64,000 nucleotides of DNA from JBHGYD01 sp041920415. GTDB taxonomy: Bacteria; Bacillota; Bacilli; Bacillales; Anoxybacillaceae. The stretch covers positions 11,936 to 75,935 of the forward strand of contig JBHGYD010000014.1 in the NCBI GenBank assembly GCA_041920415.1. The letters run 5' to 3'. Position numbers and translations under genes: made by a program. Under the pieces are notes generated by a model. It searched no databases, was not told where the DNA came from, and was given only the letters and a program-made list of their open reading frames with translations. Below, piece by piece: positions 8,088 through 17,535 of the stretch; the stretch's first letter is position 1, and the number at the start of each line of letters is the position of its first letter.

Positions 8088-10010
8088 TTGAAGCCAATGA
8101 ACCTTCTTTTGAACATCGTAGTTGTGGCTTTTGTTTTATTCGCTTTTGCTCCTATAACACAAGTGCAAGCAGAAGGAAAGGGAGTAGTTGGTGTCGTTGT
8201 TTCCACACTAAGTGAAAAGTATGCATTTATTGAGCGAAAAGGTGGGACCTATAATGGAAAAAGCATTGCCAAAAAGCCATTGGGTTCTTCCATTAAAAAT
8301 AAACGGATTAAAGCAAAATTGTTGCTAGAGAGTCTTGGGTATAAAGTGGAATATGTCGACGATGCACAATTAAAAGACCCTGCTAAGTTAGCAAAATACG
8401 ATACACTTTTCTTTCCAAATACAGTGATGATGTCAAAAGAACAGCGGCAAGCGGTAAAAGAATATATAAAAAACGGTGGGGGAGCCATTTTTGCCTTTGC
8501 GATGGCGCGAAACGATAGTGCCCGCTTCCCGTATAAAACAACCGATTTAGATTTAACACCGATCATCTATGATACAGAAACATGGATATGGGAGTGGGAT
8601 AATCTCAGTGAATTATTTCAATCCGCATTTATTAATGATGTAACGATCGGTGATTATACGGTGACAAACATTGGCAATCATCCGATTGTAAAAAAAACAC
8701 TTCAGCGTCTCGGAACGTCAAAATTCGTCCTAAAAGATATTCGTTACCATCAATATGGTCCCGAGTGGATTGAGGTGATTCAGCCATATCCAAACAGCTA
8801 TGTCACCCCAATTTTATCTTATGAAACAATCGGATATTCTAGCGTACCGAAGCATACTCCTGCTAACACAGGAGCAGCATATGCCATTGAGTACGGACGC
8901 GGAAAAGCGGTTTGGTTTGGGTTCCAACCTTTAAACTATATAAATGTCGATCCTTCTTTATCAAACGAGTGGGATATAACGAATCCGCGCGGTGAAAAAG
9001 AAGTAACAGGAGAGGCGTGGCAAGGGTTAAAAGGTGGAGAGAATTTGAAAGTACTAATAGACGAAGCGATTCAATGGACATCACAACCATTGGCCACATC
9101 TCATCCGATTGATCGGAGTGTCACCATTTCATTAACCGATGTCAAAGCGTACCCACGAGCGAATGATTATGTCGTCTATGGAACGATGACTGCGAATAAT
9201 GATGGGAATGTGGTATCACGCGGCACAATGAGAGTCGAATTGCTCGATCCTACAGGAAAGGTGAAAGCATCTTATGAAAAATATGTCGTTGGTCTTGTGC
9301 CAAAAGGAAAGAGTTATCCGGAAAGATTTCAATTGAAGTTGCCGAAAAATTTGTTAGCGGGCAATTATCGATTAGTGGCGTCTTATCATTCGGGCCGAAA
9401 AAATAAAGATGGATTGAAAATCGCTGGAAGTGCAAAAGTCATTTCCATTAAGAACAGCCGAAGTAAAGCGACAATTGTCGATTTTGTACCGTTTCAAGAT
9501 GTTCCTAACCATCACTGGGCCAAAAAAGAGATCAATCATTTAGCAAGTTTAGGGATGATTCCGTTTGCGAAAAAACAAACATTTAATCCAGACGCACCAG
9601 TGACACGTTTAGAAGCGGCAACGCTCATTGTCCGTTCGCTTGGATTATCTACACAAAATCGCCCGAATCCAAACCTTGAAGATGTAAAACCAGGACAAAA
9701 CGGATATGACATCATTGCCACAGTAGTTGATGAAGGAATTTTTAGCGGTTCCGACGGTCGCTTTAATTCGAACGCTTCATTAACACGAGAGCAAATGGCA
9801 AAAATTTTAGTTCGGGCGTATCGTCTAACAGGGACCGATCCAGTGAATTTCCAAGATGTTTCCCCAACTCAATGGTCGTATCCATATATTGCTACACTAA
9901 AAGCTAACCAAATTACTCGTGTGAATGGGCTTTTTCATCCAGATCATAAGACGACACGCGCTGAATTTGTCGCTTTTGTAGAAAGATGCATGTTGGCGAT
10001 GGATCGATGA
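8088..10010 (+). CDS. SLH-domain surface protein with GATase-like N-terminal domain
   Basis: 640 residues. TTG 8088 is chosen because GGAGAGGATGGG lies in front of it; ATG 8097 would be too distant. After a signal peptide (to about 28) comes a ThuA/GATase1-like fold (about 30-330) with phrases such as YDTLFFPNTVMMSKEQ, EYIKNGGGAIFAFA and GRGKAVWFGFQPLNY. A beta-sandwich-like stretch (about 345-455) follows. Three S-layer homology domains end the protein (about 467-640: FQDVPNHHWAKKEI, LTREQMAKIL, TTRAEFVAF). SLH domains bind pyruvylated secondary wall polymer, so the protein is predicted to sit on the cell surface. The N-terminal activity is not assignable. It is driven by a sigma-D promoter. 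Confidence 0.75.
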   Translation: MKPMNLLLNIVVVAFVLFAFAPITQVQAEGKGVVGVVVSTLSEKYAFIERKGGTYNGKSIAKKPLGSSIKNKRIKAKLLLESLGYKVEYVDDAQLKDPAKLAKYDTLFFPNTVMMSKEQRQAVKEYIKNGGGAIFAFAMARNDSARFPYKTTDLDLTPIIYDTETWIWEWDNLSELFQSAFINDVTIGDYTVTNIGNHPIVKKTLQRLGTSKFVLKDIRYHQYGPEWIEVIQPYPNSYVTPILSYETIGYSSVPKHTPANTGAAYAIEYGRGKAVWFGFQPLNYINVDPSLSNEWDITNPRGEKEVTGEAWQGLKGGENLKVLIDEAIQWTSQPLATSHPIDRSVTISLTDVKAYPRANDYVVYGTMTANNDGNVVSRGTMRVELLDPTGKVKASYEKYVVGLVPKGKSYPERFQLKLPKNLLAGNYRLVASYHSGRKNKDGLKIAGSAKVISIKNSRSKATIVDFVPFQDVPNHHWAKKEINHLASLGMIPFAKKQTFNPDAPVTRLEAATLIVRSLGLSTQNRPNPNLEDVKPGQNGYDIIATVVDEGIFSGSDGRFNSNASLTREQMAKILVRAYRLTGTDPVNFQDVSPTQWSYPYIATLKANQITRVNGLFHPDHKTTRAEFVAFVERCMLAMDR

Positions 10011-10177
10011 ACACTTGAATGGGATAAGCGCCTGATTGAGCGTCTTAGTATATATCCCTAGAATAGAAATGTATGGTGAATCGAGAGTGGATTTAAAATT
10101 TTGGTATATGAAACAAAAAATGACGGATATATAAGAGCATTTGAAATCTAAAGGAAATATAACAGTTTGACGAAAGT

Positions 10178-10224
10178 AAAAGGAGCTGACCAAAACGTTA
10201 TGAATACGTTACGTCAGCTCCTTT
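10178..10224 (-). terminator. Bidirectional terminator between convergent genes
   Basis: A 12-bp stem, AAAGGAGCTGAC with GTCAGCTCCTTT (10213-10224), encloses a smaller AACGT/ACGTT pairing. Runs of A and T flank it on both sides. It separates the plus-strand SLH gene from the minus-strand deacetylase. Confidence 0.75.
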
Positions 10225-10229
10225 GAAAT

Positions 10230-11459
10230 TTACTCTACTACTCCGATGATTTTCTTAAATTGCTCTAATGTTGTATCAGGATCAATCCCTAACCGTTTCA
10301 ATTGATACGGGTCATCTCCGGGACGGACGGTGCCGATTTTTGTGGTAAAGGCCATCGTGAAGCCCGTTTCTTTTAAAATCTTGATCGTTTCTTGCGTGTA
10401 ATGACCAAATGGATATGTAAAGTATGTCGTGTTGTCGAGCAATTGGCGGCTTTGAAGCAAGTCATCTTGGACAACTTCGCGCGGCTCTTTTACTAAGTTT
10501 CCGATGCCGTCTTCACCAAGATTATGCAAGGCGTGCGTATGGCTTGCAAATTCAAAGACATCTTTCATTTGCGCAATTTCGCTCCAATTTAAAAATTGAT
10601 AGTCATCTGGATCAAATGGTTTAAGTGGACCACTATTTCGGCTTGTGATTAAAAAGGCTGCAGCGTGAAACCCATATTTTTTTAATGTTGGGTAAGCATA
10701 TACATAGTTTGTTTTTAATCCGTCATCAAAGTGAATCATGATACTTTTTGCAGGCAAGTCGATTTCTTTGTTGACGAATTGTTCGAGTTCGCGCAGCGTA
10801 ATGGTATGATAGCCGTAATCATGGAGCAGTTTCATCTGCCTCTCAAATTCCTCTTCTTTGACGACAGTGCGCATATTACGGTATTTGCGATTCTCTTTGT
10901 CTTTCAACAAGTGATGATACACAATAATAGGTACTTCGGTCGCTAGTCCAGCGAGATGTTTTTCATGAATATATCCACGTTGACCAGCAATTGATAGGAC
11001 ATACCAATCTCCTTGTTTTTCAAGCACTCCTATGTCCGTTCCTTCATCAATGACACCGATCGGTTTTTGAAAGGTTTTTTCGCTATAAACAAAAATATTG
11101 GTTTTAGGCGCTACTGTTTCTTGTCCTTTTGCGCTGCTTTTCAAACAAGTCGTAGCGGTTTTCATTGGTTGAATGTCGCTTGTAGACAGGTAGTAATTTT
11201 TCGTGCCGATGTTCACCTTTACCCATTTTGCATTGATTTTTCCGGTTGTACAAAACGCTTTTTCGTTTTTGAGTAATTTGCCAACCTGCTTCATCCCATT
11301 GGTCTCTTGTTTATACAGAATTGCTTCTTTATTTTTTAGAGTAAAAGAGTAAGAAGTTTCGAGTTTTGTTGGTTTTGCGAAAGTGCGCGCCTCAATGGGT
11401 GTAACAGCGACGAAAAATGAGAAACAAACGATGCAAATCATGCAGAATAAACGCCTCAT
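10230..11459 (-). CDS. Secreted polysaccharide deacetylase (NodB/IcaB-like), copy 1
   Basis: 409 residues. ATG 11459 has AAAGGAGG six nt upstream, better than the longer frame. A signal peptide (to about 25) is followed by two SH3-like repeats (about 30-170). The NodB homology domain has motif 1 in IHFDDGLKT (Asp 245/246) and metal-binding histidines in SHTHALHNL (from 307), as in IcaB/PgaB and Bacillus YxkH-type deacetylases. It likely removes N-acetyl groups from a wall or capsule glycan. Its C-terminal domain is very similar to that of the gene at 12798-14009, pointing to a recent duplication. Confidence 0.85.
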   Translation of the reverse strand: MRRLFCMICIVCFSFFVAVTPIEARTFAKPTKLETSYSFTLKNKEAILYKQETNGMKQVGKLLKNEKAFCTTGKINAKWVKVNIGTKNYYLSTSDIQPMKTATTCLKSSAKGQETVAPKTNIFVYSEKTFQKPIGVIDEGTDIGVLEKQGDWYVLSIAGQRGYIHEKHLAGLATEVPIIVYHHLLKDKENRKYRNMRTVVKEEEFERQMKLLHDYGYHTITLRELEQFVNKEIDLPAKSIMIHFDDGLKTNYVYAYPTLKKYGFHAAAFLITSRNSGPLKPFDPDDYQFLNWSEIAQMKDVFEFASHTHALHNLGEDGIGNLVKEPREVVQDDLLQSRQLLDNTTYFTYPFGHYTQETIKILKETGFTMAFTTKIGTVRPGDDPYQLKRLGIDPDTTLEQFKKIIGVVE

Positions 11460-11530
11460 TTTTGCCTCCTTTACATAGTCCCTACATTTCATAAACATGT
11501 TCCTCAAGATGAACCCGCTTTTTCAGCGAT

Positions 11531-11556
11531 AAAGAAGCGTTTCTAACCGCTTCTTT
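11531..11556 (-). terminator. Hairpin after the small SLH gene
   Basis: AAAGAAGCG (11531-11539) pairs perfectly with CGCTTCTTT (11548-11556). The T-run on the minus strand is short, so termination strength is uncertain. Confidence 0.5.
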
Positions 11557-11587
11557 CGATTTTCTGGGGCAGCAAGCGAAATTCTTA

Positions 11588-12478
11588 TCAACGTAGTTTC
11601 GTTTGCGAGTAAACGTGAACATGGACTAAGTCAGTTGGCTCGATATAAACAAGTGTCGGATCGAAGGAAAGGACGACTCGTTTGGTTTGTTTAGAAGCCA
11701 GTCGTAATTCATTCACTTCAAATGTAAACATACCATCAGCAATCACATCATCGTTCATCACGATAGCTAAATCGGCTTGGCTAATGTCAACAGTGTTCAA
11801 AAAGTTATTTTTTACTTCCGCTAATACGGTAAGACCGCCTTGTTCATCCCATTCGTAGTCTACAATATTCCATAAAACAGCTCGTTTAAACTCATCGTTT
11901 AGTGCTCTAGCCATAAAAGCGGAAAACTGTGCTCTTGTCAATGTAGCATTTGGTCGGTATGTGTCGTCTGGATATCCTGTTGTAATATGATGACCGACGA
12001 GAGAAGTAACGTAATGATACGTCCAATCCGTTGAGAGGATGTCTTTAAAGCTCGAAGGAAATACGTAGCCGAATTGAAACGCTTCCGCTAAAATTTTTGC
12101 CATCTGCCCGCGCGTCAATGTGTCCCATGGTTTAAAGTAACCGTTGCTTCCCGTCATAATTCCTTCATCGGCAAGGGCTGCAGCGTACTCGTATCCATAG
12201 TCTCCTAGTTTCAAATCTTTAAAATGTGGATCTGGACGATTGGCAGTGCGCAATCCTAATGCTTTGACAAGCATCTCAGCTGCCTGCATTCGTTTCAAAG
12301 AATCGTTAGGACGAAATTTGCCGTCTATTCCTTTTATAATTCCACGTTTCACTAAATAATCAATTTCTTCTTTGGCCCAATAGTTAGTTGGAACATCACG
12401 AAATGTCGTTGCAGCAAATGAGTGTGATGCAGGAAATAAGAGAATAAAAGCAAATAGAGATAAAAAGATTCGTCTCAC
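11588..12478 (-). CDS. Small secreted protein with three SLH domains
   Basis: 296 residues from GTG 12478 with AAGGATG upstream. A signal peptide (to about 23, SFAATTF) leads directly into three SLH repeats (about 24-200: FRDVPTNYWAKEEI, FKDLKLGDYGYEYA, FKDILSTDWTYHYV, each followed by a LTR-type motif). An unassigned C-terminal beta-rich region of about 95 residues follows (LTVLAEVKNNFLNTVDIS). With no catalytic domain it may be a structural or adaptor surface protein. It lies between the two deacetylase paralogues on the same strand. Confidence 0.8.
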   Translation of the reverse strand: MRRIFLSLFAFILLFPASHSFAATTFRDVPTNYWAKEEIDYLVKRGIIKGIDGKFRPNDSLKRMQAAEMLVKALGLRTANRPDPHFKDLKLGDYGYEYAAALADEGIMTGSNGYFKPWDTLTRGQMAKILAEAFQFGYVFPSSFKDILSTDWTYHYVTSLVGHHITTGYPDDTYRPNATLTRAQFSAFMARALNDEFKRAVLWNIVDYEWDEQGGLTVLAEVKNNFLNTVDISQADLAIVMNDDVIADGMFTFEVNELRLASKQTKRVVLSFDPTLVYIEPTDLVHVHVYSQTKLR

Positions 12479-12797
12479 TATTTCACATCCTTATAAAAAG
12501 AATACTTTATGATTTTACAATGAAAGGAAGATAATGAAAAGAGTTTCATATAAAGTTTTCATGGGTAATTTTGTTAAAAAAATCATTTTACAATTGAAAC
12601 ATTCGAGAGCGTTGAACAAGCAAAAAACGTCGATTGTCGATATGCGGAAAGGACAAGTAATCCTGAAGCGAATAAAGTGTTCGTTTGGCCTTGGACGAGA
12701 TTTAGGAATAAAAATAGAGAGCCATCCAAACATGGAATGGCTCTTGTTATGTTGTCGATCGCGACTCTGTTATTTTTGATGATGGTTGATAAAAAGA
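12479..12797. other. Intergenic region, no supported gene
   Basis: An 81-codon plus-strand frame at 12534-12779 has a plausible GAAAGGAAG before its ATG. It runs straight through the terminator at 12718-12744 and its composition is not protein-like, so I do not call it. Confidence 0.5.
12718..12744 (-). terminator. Terminator after deacetylase copy 2
   Basis: AGAGCCAT (12718-12725) pairs with ATGGCTCT (12737-12744). On the minus strand it is followed by a T-rich stretch. Confidence 0.65.
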
Positions 12798-14009
12798 TTA
12801 TTCTACGACTTGAATGATTTTTTTAAATTGTTGTAAGGTTGTACCAGGAGAGATGCCATGGCGTCTTAGTTGGTAAGGGTCATCCCCCGGTTTTACGTTT
12901 CCTATTTTTGTTGTAAAGGCCATCGTGAAGCCCGTTTCTTTTAAAATCTCAATCGTTTCTTTCTTATATTGGCCAAATGGATATGTAAAATACGTCGTTC
13001 CGTGTAACAATTGTCTGCTCTTTAGAAGATCGGCTTTTACGACTTCTTTTGGCACCTTCACTAAGTTTCCAATTCCGTCTTTTCCGCGATTATGAAGTGC
13101 ATGCGTATGACTAGCAAACTCAAATACATCGCCCATTTTGTTAATTTCTTTCCAGTTTAAAAACTGATAATCGTCTGGATTAAAAGGCTTTAGTGGTCGG
13201 CTGTTTCGACTTGTAATTAAAAATGCGGCGGCATGAAAGCCGTATTTTTTTAATATCGGGTACGCATACACATAATTCGTTTTTAAGCCATCATCAAAGT
13301 GAATCATAATGCTTTTGGCCGGTAAGTCACTTTTTCCTTTCACAAACTGTTCGAGCTGATGCAACGTAATCGTATGGTAGCCATAATCGTGCAGAAGCTT
13401 CATTTGCTTTACAAACTCTTCGTATTTTATAACTGTTGGATTGTGATATTTACGATTCTCTTTTTCTTTTAATATATGATGATACACAATAATCGGGACT
13501 TCGGTTGCTAGGCCAGCGACATGTTTTTGATGAATATAGGCCGGATGACCGGCAAATTCAATTTTGTACCAATCCCCTTTTATTTGTATCACTTGCACAG
13601 GTACATTTTTATAAATAGCTCCAATTGGTGTACAGAAGTTTCTATGTTTGTATACCCATATATTTGTTTGAGGATATACCGTTTTGATTGGTTTGAATGA
13701 TTGATTTGTTTCGAAAAAGAGAGAAGAATGAATTTCTTTTATATGTTTTTTATAAATATAATATTTGTCACTTCCGATTTGGACAATATACCAATTTGGA
13801 TGTACTTTTATTGCATAAAATGGTTGCTGTTTGTCTAATCTTCCAACAGCTTCGAGTTGCCCCTTGTCCTTGTGATAAAGAAAAGCTTGGTCATCTGTTG
13901 CGATAACGGTTTTTTCAGAAAGGAGAGGAGCGAATCGGTCAGCAGTCAGAAAAAAAAGTACGACACATATTGCAACGATTGTTATTATGGCATAGTGCTT
14001 TGTTTTCAT
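12798..14009 (-). CDS. Membrane-anchored or secreted polysaccharide deacetylase, copy 2
   Basis: 403 residues. ATG 14009 has AAGGTG six nt upstream; a GTG at 14018 overlaps that site. A hydrophobic N-terminus (IITIVAICVVLFFL) may be a signal anchor rather than a cleaved peptide. SH3-like repeats (about 25-165) precede a NodB domain with IHFDDGLKT and SHTHALHNRGKDG. Long blocks are identical to copy 1, such as LATEVPIIVYHH and KYGFHAAAFLITSRNS. The N-terminal repeats are more diverged than the catalytic domain, so the two copies may recognise different surface sites. Confidence 0.85.
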   Translation of the reverse strand: MKTKHYAIITIVAICVVLFFLTADRFAPLLSEKTVIATDDQAFLYHKDKGQLEAVGRLDKQQPFYAIKVHPNWYIVQIGSDKYYIYKKHIKEIHSSLFFETNQSFKPIKTVYPQTNIWVYKHRNFCTPIGAIYKNVPVQVIQIKGDWYKIEFAGHPAYIHQKHVAGLATEVPIIVYHHILKEKENRKYHNPTVIKYEEFVKQMKLLHDYGYHTITLHQLEQFVKGKSDLPAKSIMIHFDDGLKTNYVYAYPILKKYGFHAAAFLITSRNSRPLKPFNPDDYQFLNWKEINKMGDVFEFASHTHALHNRGKDGIGNLVKVPKEVVKADLLKSRQLLHGTTYFTYPFGQYKKETIEILKETGFTMAFTTKIGNVKPGDDPYQLRRHGISPGTTLQQFKKIIQVVE

Positions 14010-14377
14010 CTTCCACACCTTACAGCTAATAAATTTGATAATCTAACATAAAGAATAAAGAGGAATAAAATTTGTTGTCAAGAAAAGAGGATTTGATATC
14101 GCTGTTTTTTGTAAGCAGGAGATTATTCTGTAGTATTTGACAAATTATATCTTTTATAAAGTGCTAGAAATGTAGTGATTGAAGAGGATGGAAAGCTAAA
14201 AAAAGGACCAGTCGCTAGATATTGCAACTCGTTTACCAAACAAAATCTTACCGTGACGTCATCCTGCAGTATTCGACATTATTCTTCAAGGTGTAAATGA
14301 TTCTTGTTGAATATATACAAAGTACAGATTCATAGGGAAGAGGGAACAATGATGAAATCCAAGAACATATGTAAAAA
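14010..14377. other. Intergenic region without recognised features
   Basis: I see no gene here. A single Spo0A-box-like TTCGACA occurs at 14272-14278, which can be chance. Confidence 0.4.
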
Positions 14378-14410
14378 AAGTGGTCCAAGCGTTTAACGTT
14401 TGGACCACTT
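14378..14410 (-). terminator. Strong terminator of the glucosaminidase gene
   Basis: AAGTGGTCCAA (14378-14388) pairs perfectly with TTGGACCACTT (14400-14410). Seven T residues follow on the minus strand. Confidence 0.9.
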
Positions 14411-14425
14411 ATGGCTCTACGATGC

Positions 14426-17359
14426 TCACTTTGTGCTTTGTTGATAGACAGGAATATCAAAAATTAATGTGTAACGGTCTAATAAGTCGTACAGCTGGCT
14501 AATGGCGAGAACTTGTTTCACTGCCCATCCAATATCTGTTGCGTATTGATGGGTTCCAGGATTGCCCGGGTTCCATCTCATTTTGTATAACGTATCTTGT
14601 TTATAGGTAGGGTTGTTAATATACTGACTAGCAATATATTCTGCTCCGCCAATAATCGCAGCTTCTGGTGTAAACCATCCTTGTTTATAGGCGTACTCAG
14701 CACCGCAAGTAATTGGACACTTATCATAAGCACCGATACCGTACATATTATATACTTTTTTTGGCTCTACTGGTTTTCCGTCGACTTTGTCTACTAAAAC
14801 GCCGTTCGCTAATGCGGAAGTTCCATTTCCCGTTTCTAATAAGGCGTGAGAGATTAAGTAAATCTCGTTAATGTGATATTTGAGCCCTGCGTTGATAAAG
14901 GCCTGTCCTTTCCCAGCAAGAATCCCTTTGTTGGCTAAAATTTTATTATTTAACTCGGTTACTGGAACACCGGCACTTTCTGATAAAACGAGAAATTGGA
15001 AGTATTCTTTGCTGTTGAGGCTAAAGCGACTAGGATCGAGGTAAGAGCGTACATCTTCTGGTTTCGCGTTTTTCCACGGTCCAAATTTAATCTCATACCA
15101 GTCACCTACTTTGGCTCTTACTTCGACGATATTGCCGAGTTTTAATGTCCCAACTATTCGGTAATTCGTTCCAGCTCCTTCACGAACATTTAATGCTGTG
15201 GTAGTGACGGTTCCTTTCGTTGGGAATGTATTTGGATTTTCAACTCGAATGTAGGAAGAGTGCACATATGATTTATCATTTCGATACAAATCCGTTTGTG
15301 GATTTTTTGTCATTTGGATATTTAGCATCTCTTCCAATGTTAAATTGTATTGCGTATAGCGCAAAATCGGACCAACATGTATGTTGTTTTTAGGAACATA
15401 TCCGATGCGTCCTGCGATATCGATCACAACCGCATTTGCTTCTTCTCGAATGATCGGATAGCTCTGTTTTTCTTTAATGGTAGCAAACTGCACCGGTTTA
15501 CCGCTTGAGTAATCATAAACAGGTACATCAGCGAGCGTTAAAAAGTTTCGATTAGTCGGCTTATAAAGACCTTTATTTTCATTTTTTATATTTATTTTGA
15601 ATGGCGGTCTTGTTGATTCTTTCCAGACATAACCAACACCTTGAGCGTACTTTACTTCATGCCAATTTCCGTAGTCACGCAATCTAGGGAAAACCTGTCC
15701 TTTCTCCAGATAAGCAACTGGCAATAATTTTCCTGTACTATTGTCATATATCGGAACACGGTTTTCAAGAACTTCAAAATAGCGAGTTTCTTTTGTGAAC
15801 GGTAGTTTTACCCCGTTTTTATGTACATATCCTGTACGCCCAGACACATCTACGGCATACCAGTTTCCATTATCCTTTAGAATCGGATATTTTACCCCTT
15901 TTTTAATAGTAGCAAATTTTACTAGACTACCAGATGAATTATCATACACAGGTACATCGGTAATCGTTATAAAGTATTGCGAAGACGGGGTCAAAGAATT
16001 CAAGTTTCGGATCGTTAAACCGTTAGAAGGTTCTGTTGATGCTTTCCACACAAATCCATAGCTGTTGCCATACTTAATTTGATGCCAATTTCCGGAATCT
16101 TTAATTCTCGGAAATTCTTGTCCTTTTTCAAGAAAACCGACTTGGACCAGTTTCCCTGTACTATTATCATAAACAGCTAATTGATCGGTTATTACACGAA
16201 AGTAACGGTCACTGCTTTTAAAGTCAACTCTCACATTGCTTTTATGTATATAACCAACTCTTCCGGAAATGGAGATCTCATACCAATTCCCATAATCACG
16301 AATAATTGGATACGATTGTCCTTTTTGAATCGTTGCGATATGTACCAACGAGCCTGTAGAGTTATCATAAACTGGTACATCAACGGTAGCAGTAACAGTT
16401 GTATTTTGATTAGGTTGGTTGTTTACTTTCATGGCGCTACTTCCATCGGATGGTGCGGTAGAGCCTTTCCAAACATACGCATACTTATTACCGAATTGAA
16501 TTTGATGCCAATTGCCGGAATCTTTGATTCTTAGAAACTCCTGCCCTTTTTCAAGAGAACCGACTTGAACGAGTTTGCCAGTGCTATTATCATAGATCGC
16601 TAATTTGTCTGTCGTTACTTTAAAATACTTTGTGCTTGTGGTAAACGCGGTAGCTTCTGTTTGCTCAATGGACGCAACCGATGCACTAGTCGTTGGTTGT
16701 GCCACTACTTGTGTCGATTTGCTTTTTTCTTCAGTGGTATTCGATTGTTGGCTTGATGTGGAATCAACCTTATTCGTTTCACTTGTTTGAGCACTGAGCT
16801 CGTCCACTGTACTTGTTTGGCTTGTCTCATCGCTTCCCACAACAGTAATAGCAGGGGATTTTTCTATATAAGCAAGCTGGTTTCCGATGATAATTTCGAA
16901 AGAATTTTCTAACTCACGGAAAATCGGATATTGATTTCCTGCCATTAAATACCCGATTGTTTCATTGTTTTGAGATTGAATAGCAGTTTTTTCTTTTATT
17001 TGTATATATGAAACTGTGGCATTATCTTTATCGTATGAGTAAACTTCAAATGGCTGAGAGGGGTCAATGGTTTGTGTATCGCTAGAATCTACATAAGCGA
17101 GTCCGTCTCCCCACTGAAAATAAATATGTCCTCCCTCGCTTTTTGTTGCCTTTAATACGAATCCTTTCCCTAATTCTCCTACTGTTTGCGATGTTTCACT
17201 GTTTTTGACAAGTGCTGTATCCTGCGAAATTTGAACGTAAAGACTGGTTTCATCCGTATTTTCGATCGCTTTCACAGCGTAAACGGGAGATAAAACATAG
17301 GAAACTAGTAGAAATAGAATCGTAAGAAACGTATAGATCTTCTTTGGTTTGGCAAACAT
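14426..17359 (-). CDS. Multi-repeat endo-beta-N-acetylglucosaminidase (GH73, LytD-like autolysin)
   Basis: 977 residues, ATG 17359 with AGGAGG six nt upstream. A signal peptide (to about 29) is followed by two diverged SH3-like repeats, then a Ser/Thr/Gln-rich linker (about 180-245). Six well-conserved repeats alternate in two types, A (YDNSTGKLVQVGSLEKGQ) and B (VPVYDNSTGSLVHIATIQKG), as three A-B pairs. A canonical bacterial SH3b (TALNVREGAGTNYRIVGTL) and a C-terminal glucosaminidase domain follow (about 790-960), with ISHALLETGNG holding the likely catalytic Glu. It should cut glycan strands of peptidoglycan; the repeats probably bind the wall. Confidence 0.9.
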   Translation of the reverse strand: MFAKPKKIYTFLTILFLLVSYVLSPVYAVKAIENTDETSLYVQISQDTALVKNSETSQTVGELGKGFVLKATKSEGGHIYFQWGDGLAYVDSSDTQTIDPSQPFEVYSYDKDNATVSYIQIKEKTAIQSQNNETIGYLMAGNQYPIFRELENSFEIIIGNQLAYIEKSPAITVVGSDETSQTSTVDELSAQTSETNKVDSTSSQQSNTTEEKSKSTQVVAQPTTSASVASIEQTEATAFTTSTKYFKVTTDKLAIYDNSTGKLVQVGSLEKGQEFLRIKDSGNWHQIQFGNKYAYVWKGSTAPSDGSSAMKVNNQPNQNTTVTATVDVPVYDNSTGSLVHIATIQKGQSYPIIRDYGNWYEISISGRVGYIHKSNVRVDFKSSDRYFRVITDQLAVYDNSTGKLVQVGFLEKGQEFPRIKDSGNWHQIKYGNSYGFVWKASTEPSNGLTIRNLNSLTPSSQYFITITDVPVYDNSSGSLVKFATIKKGVKYPILKDNGNWYAVDVSGRTGYVHKNGVKLPFTKETRYFEVLENRVPIYDNSTGKLLPVAYLEKGQVFPRLRDYGNWHEVKYAQGVGYVWKESTRPPFKINIKNENKGLYKPTNRNFLTLADVPVYDYSSGKPVQFATIKEKQSYPIIREEANAVVIDIAGRIGYVPKNNIHVGPILRYTQYNLTLEEMLNIQMTKNPQTDLYRNDKSYVHSSYIRVENPNTFPTKGTVTTTALNVREGAGTNYRIVGTLKLGNIVEVRAKVGDWYEIKFGPWKNAKPEDVRSYLDPSRFSLNSKEYFQFLVLSESAGVPVTELNNKILANKGILAGKGQAFINAGLKYHINEIYLISHALLETGNGTSALANGVLVDKVDGKPVEPKKVYNMYGIGAYDKCPITCGAEYAYKQGWFTPEAAIIGGAEYIASQYINNPTYKQDTLYKMRWNPGNPGTHQYATDIGWAVKQVLAISQLYDLLDRYTLIFDIPVYQQSTK

Positions 17360-17400
17360 CTCAATCCTCCTATGAAATATGTATCATTGTAGCTATACAA

Positions 17401-17409
17401 ATTATATCA
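17401..17409 (-). promoter_or_regulatory. Extended -10 promoter of the glucosaminidase gene
   Basis: On the minus strand the sequence reads TGATATAAT, an extended -10 (TGn plus a perfect TATAAT), 42 bp before the ATG. The -35 is poor, as is usual for extended -10 promoters. Confidence 0.5.
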
Positions 17410-17535
17410 TTTTTCCCAAGGAACTGACATAGTTCGATGACACTAAAATGATAGATATGTGCTTTTCATTGTATTGTTCATCGATGTTTATTGTATAATG
17501 AAGTAGCAAATCGGATATATAAGGGGAGTTTTACG

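Noticed and set aside
12534..12779. 81-codon plus-strand reading frame with a plausible ribosome binding site
   Set aside because: It reads through the terminator at 12718-12744, its composition is not protein-like, and there is no supporting context.
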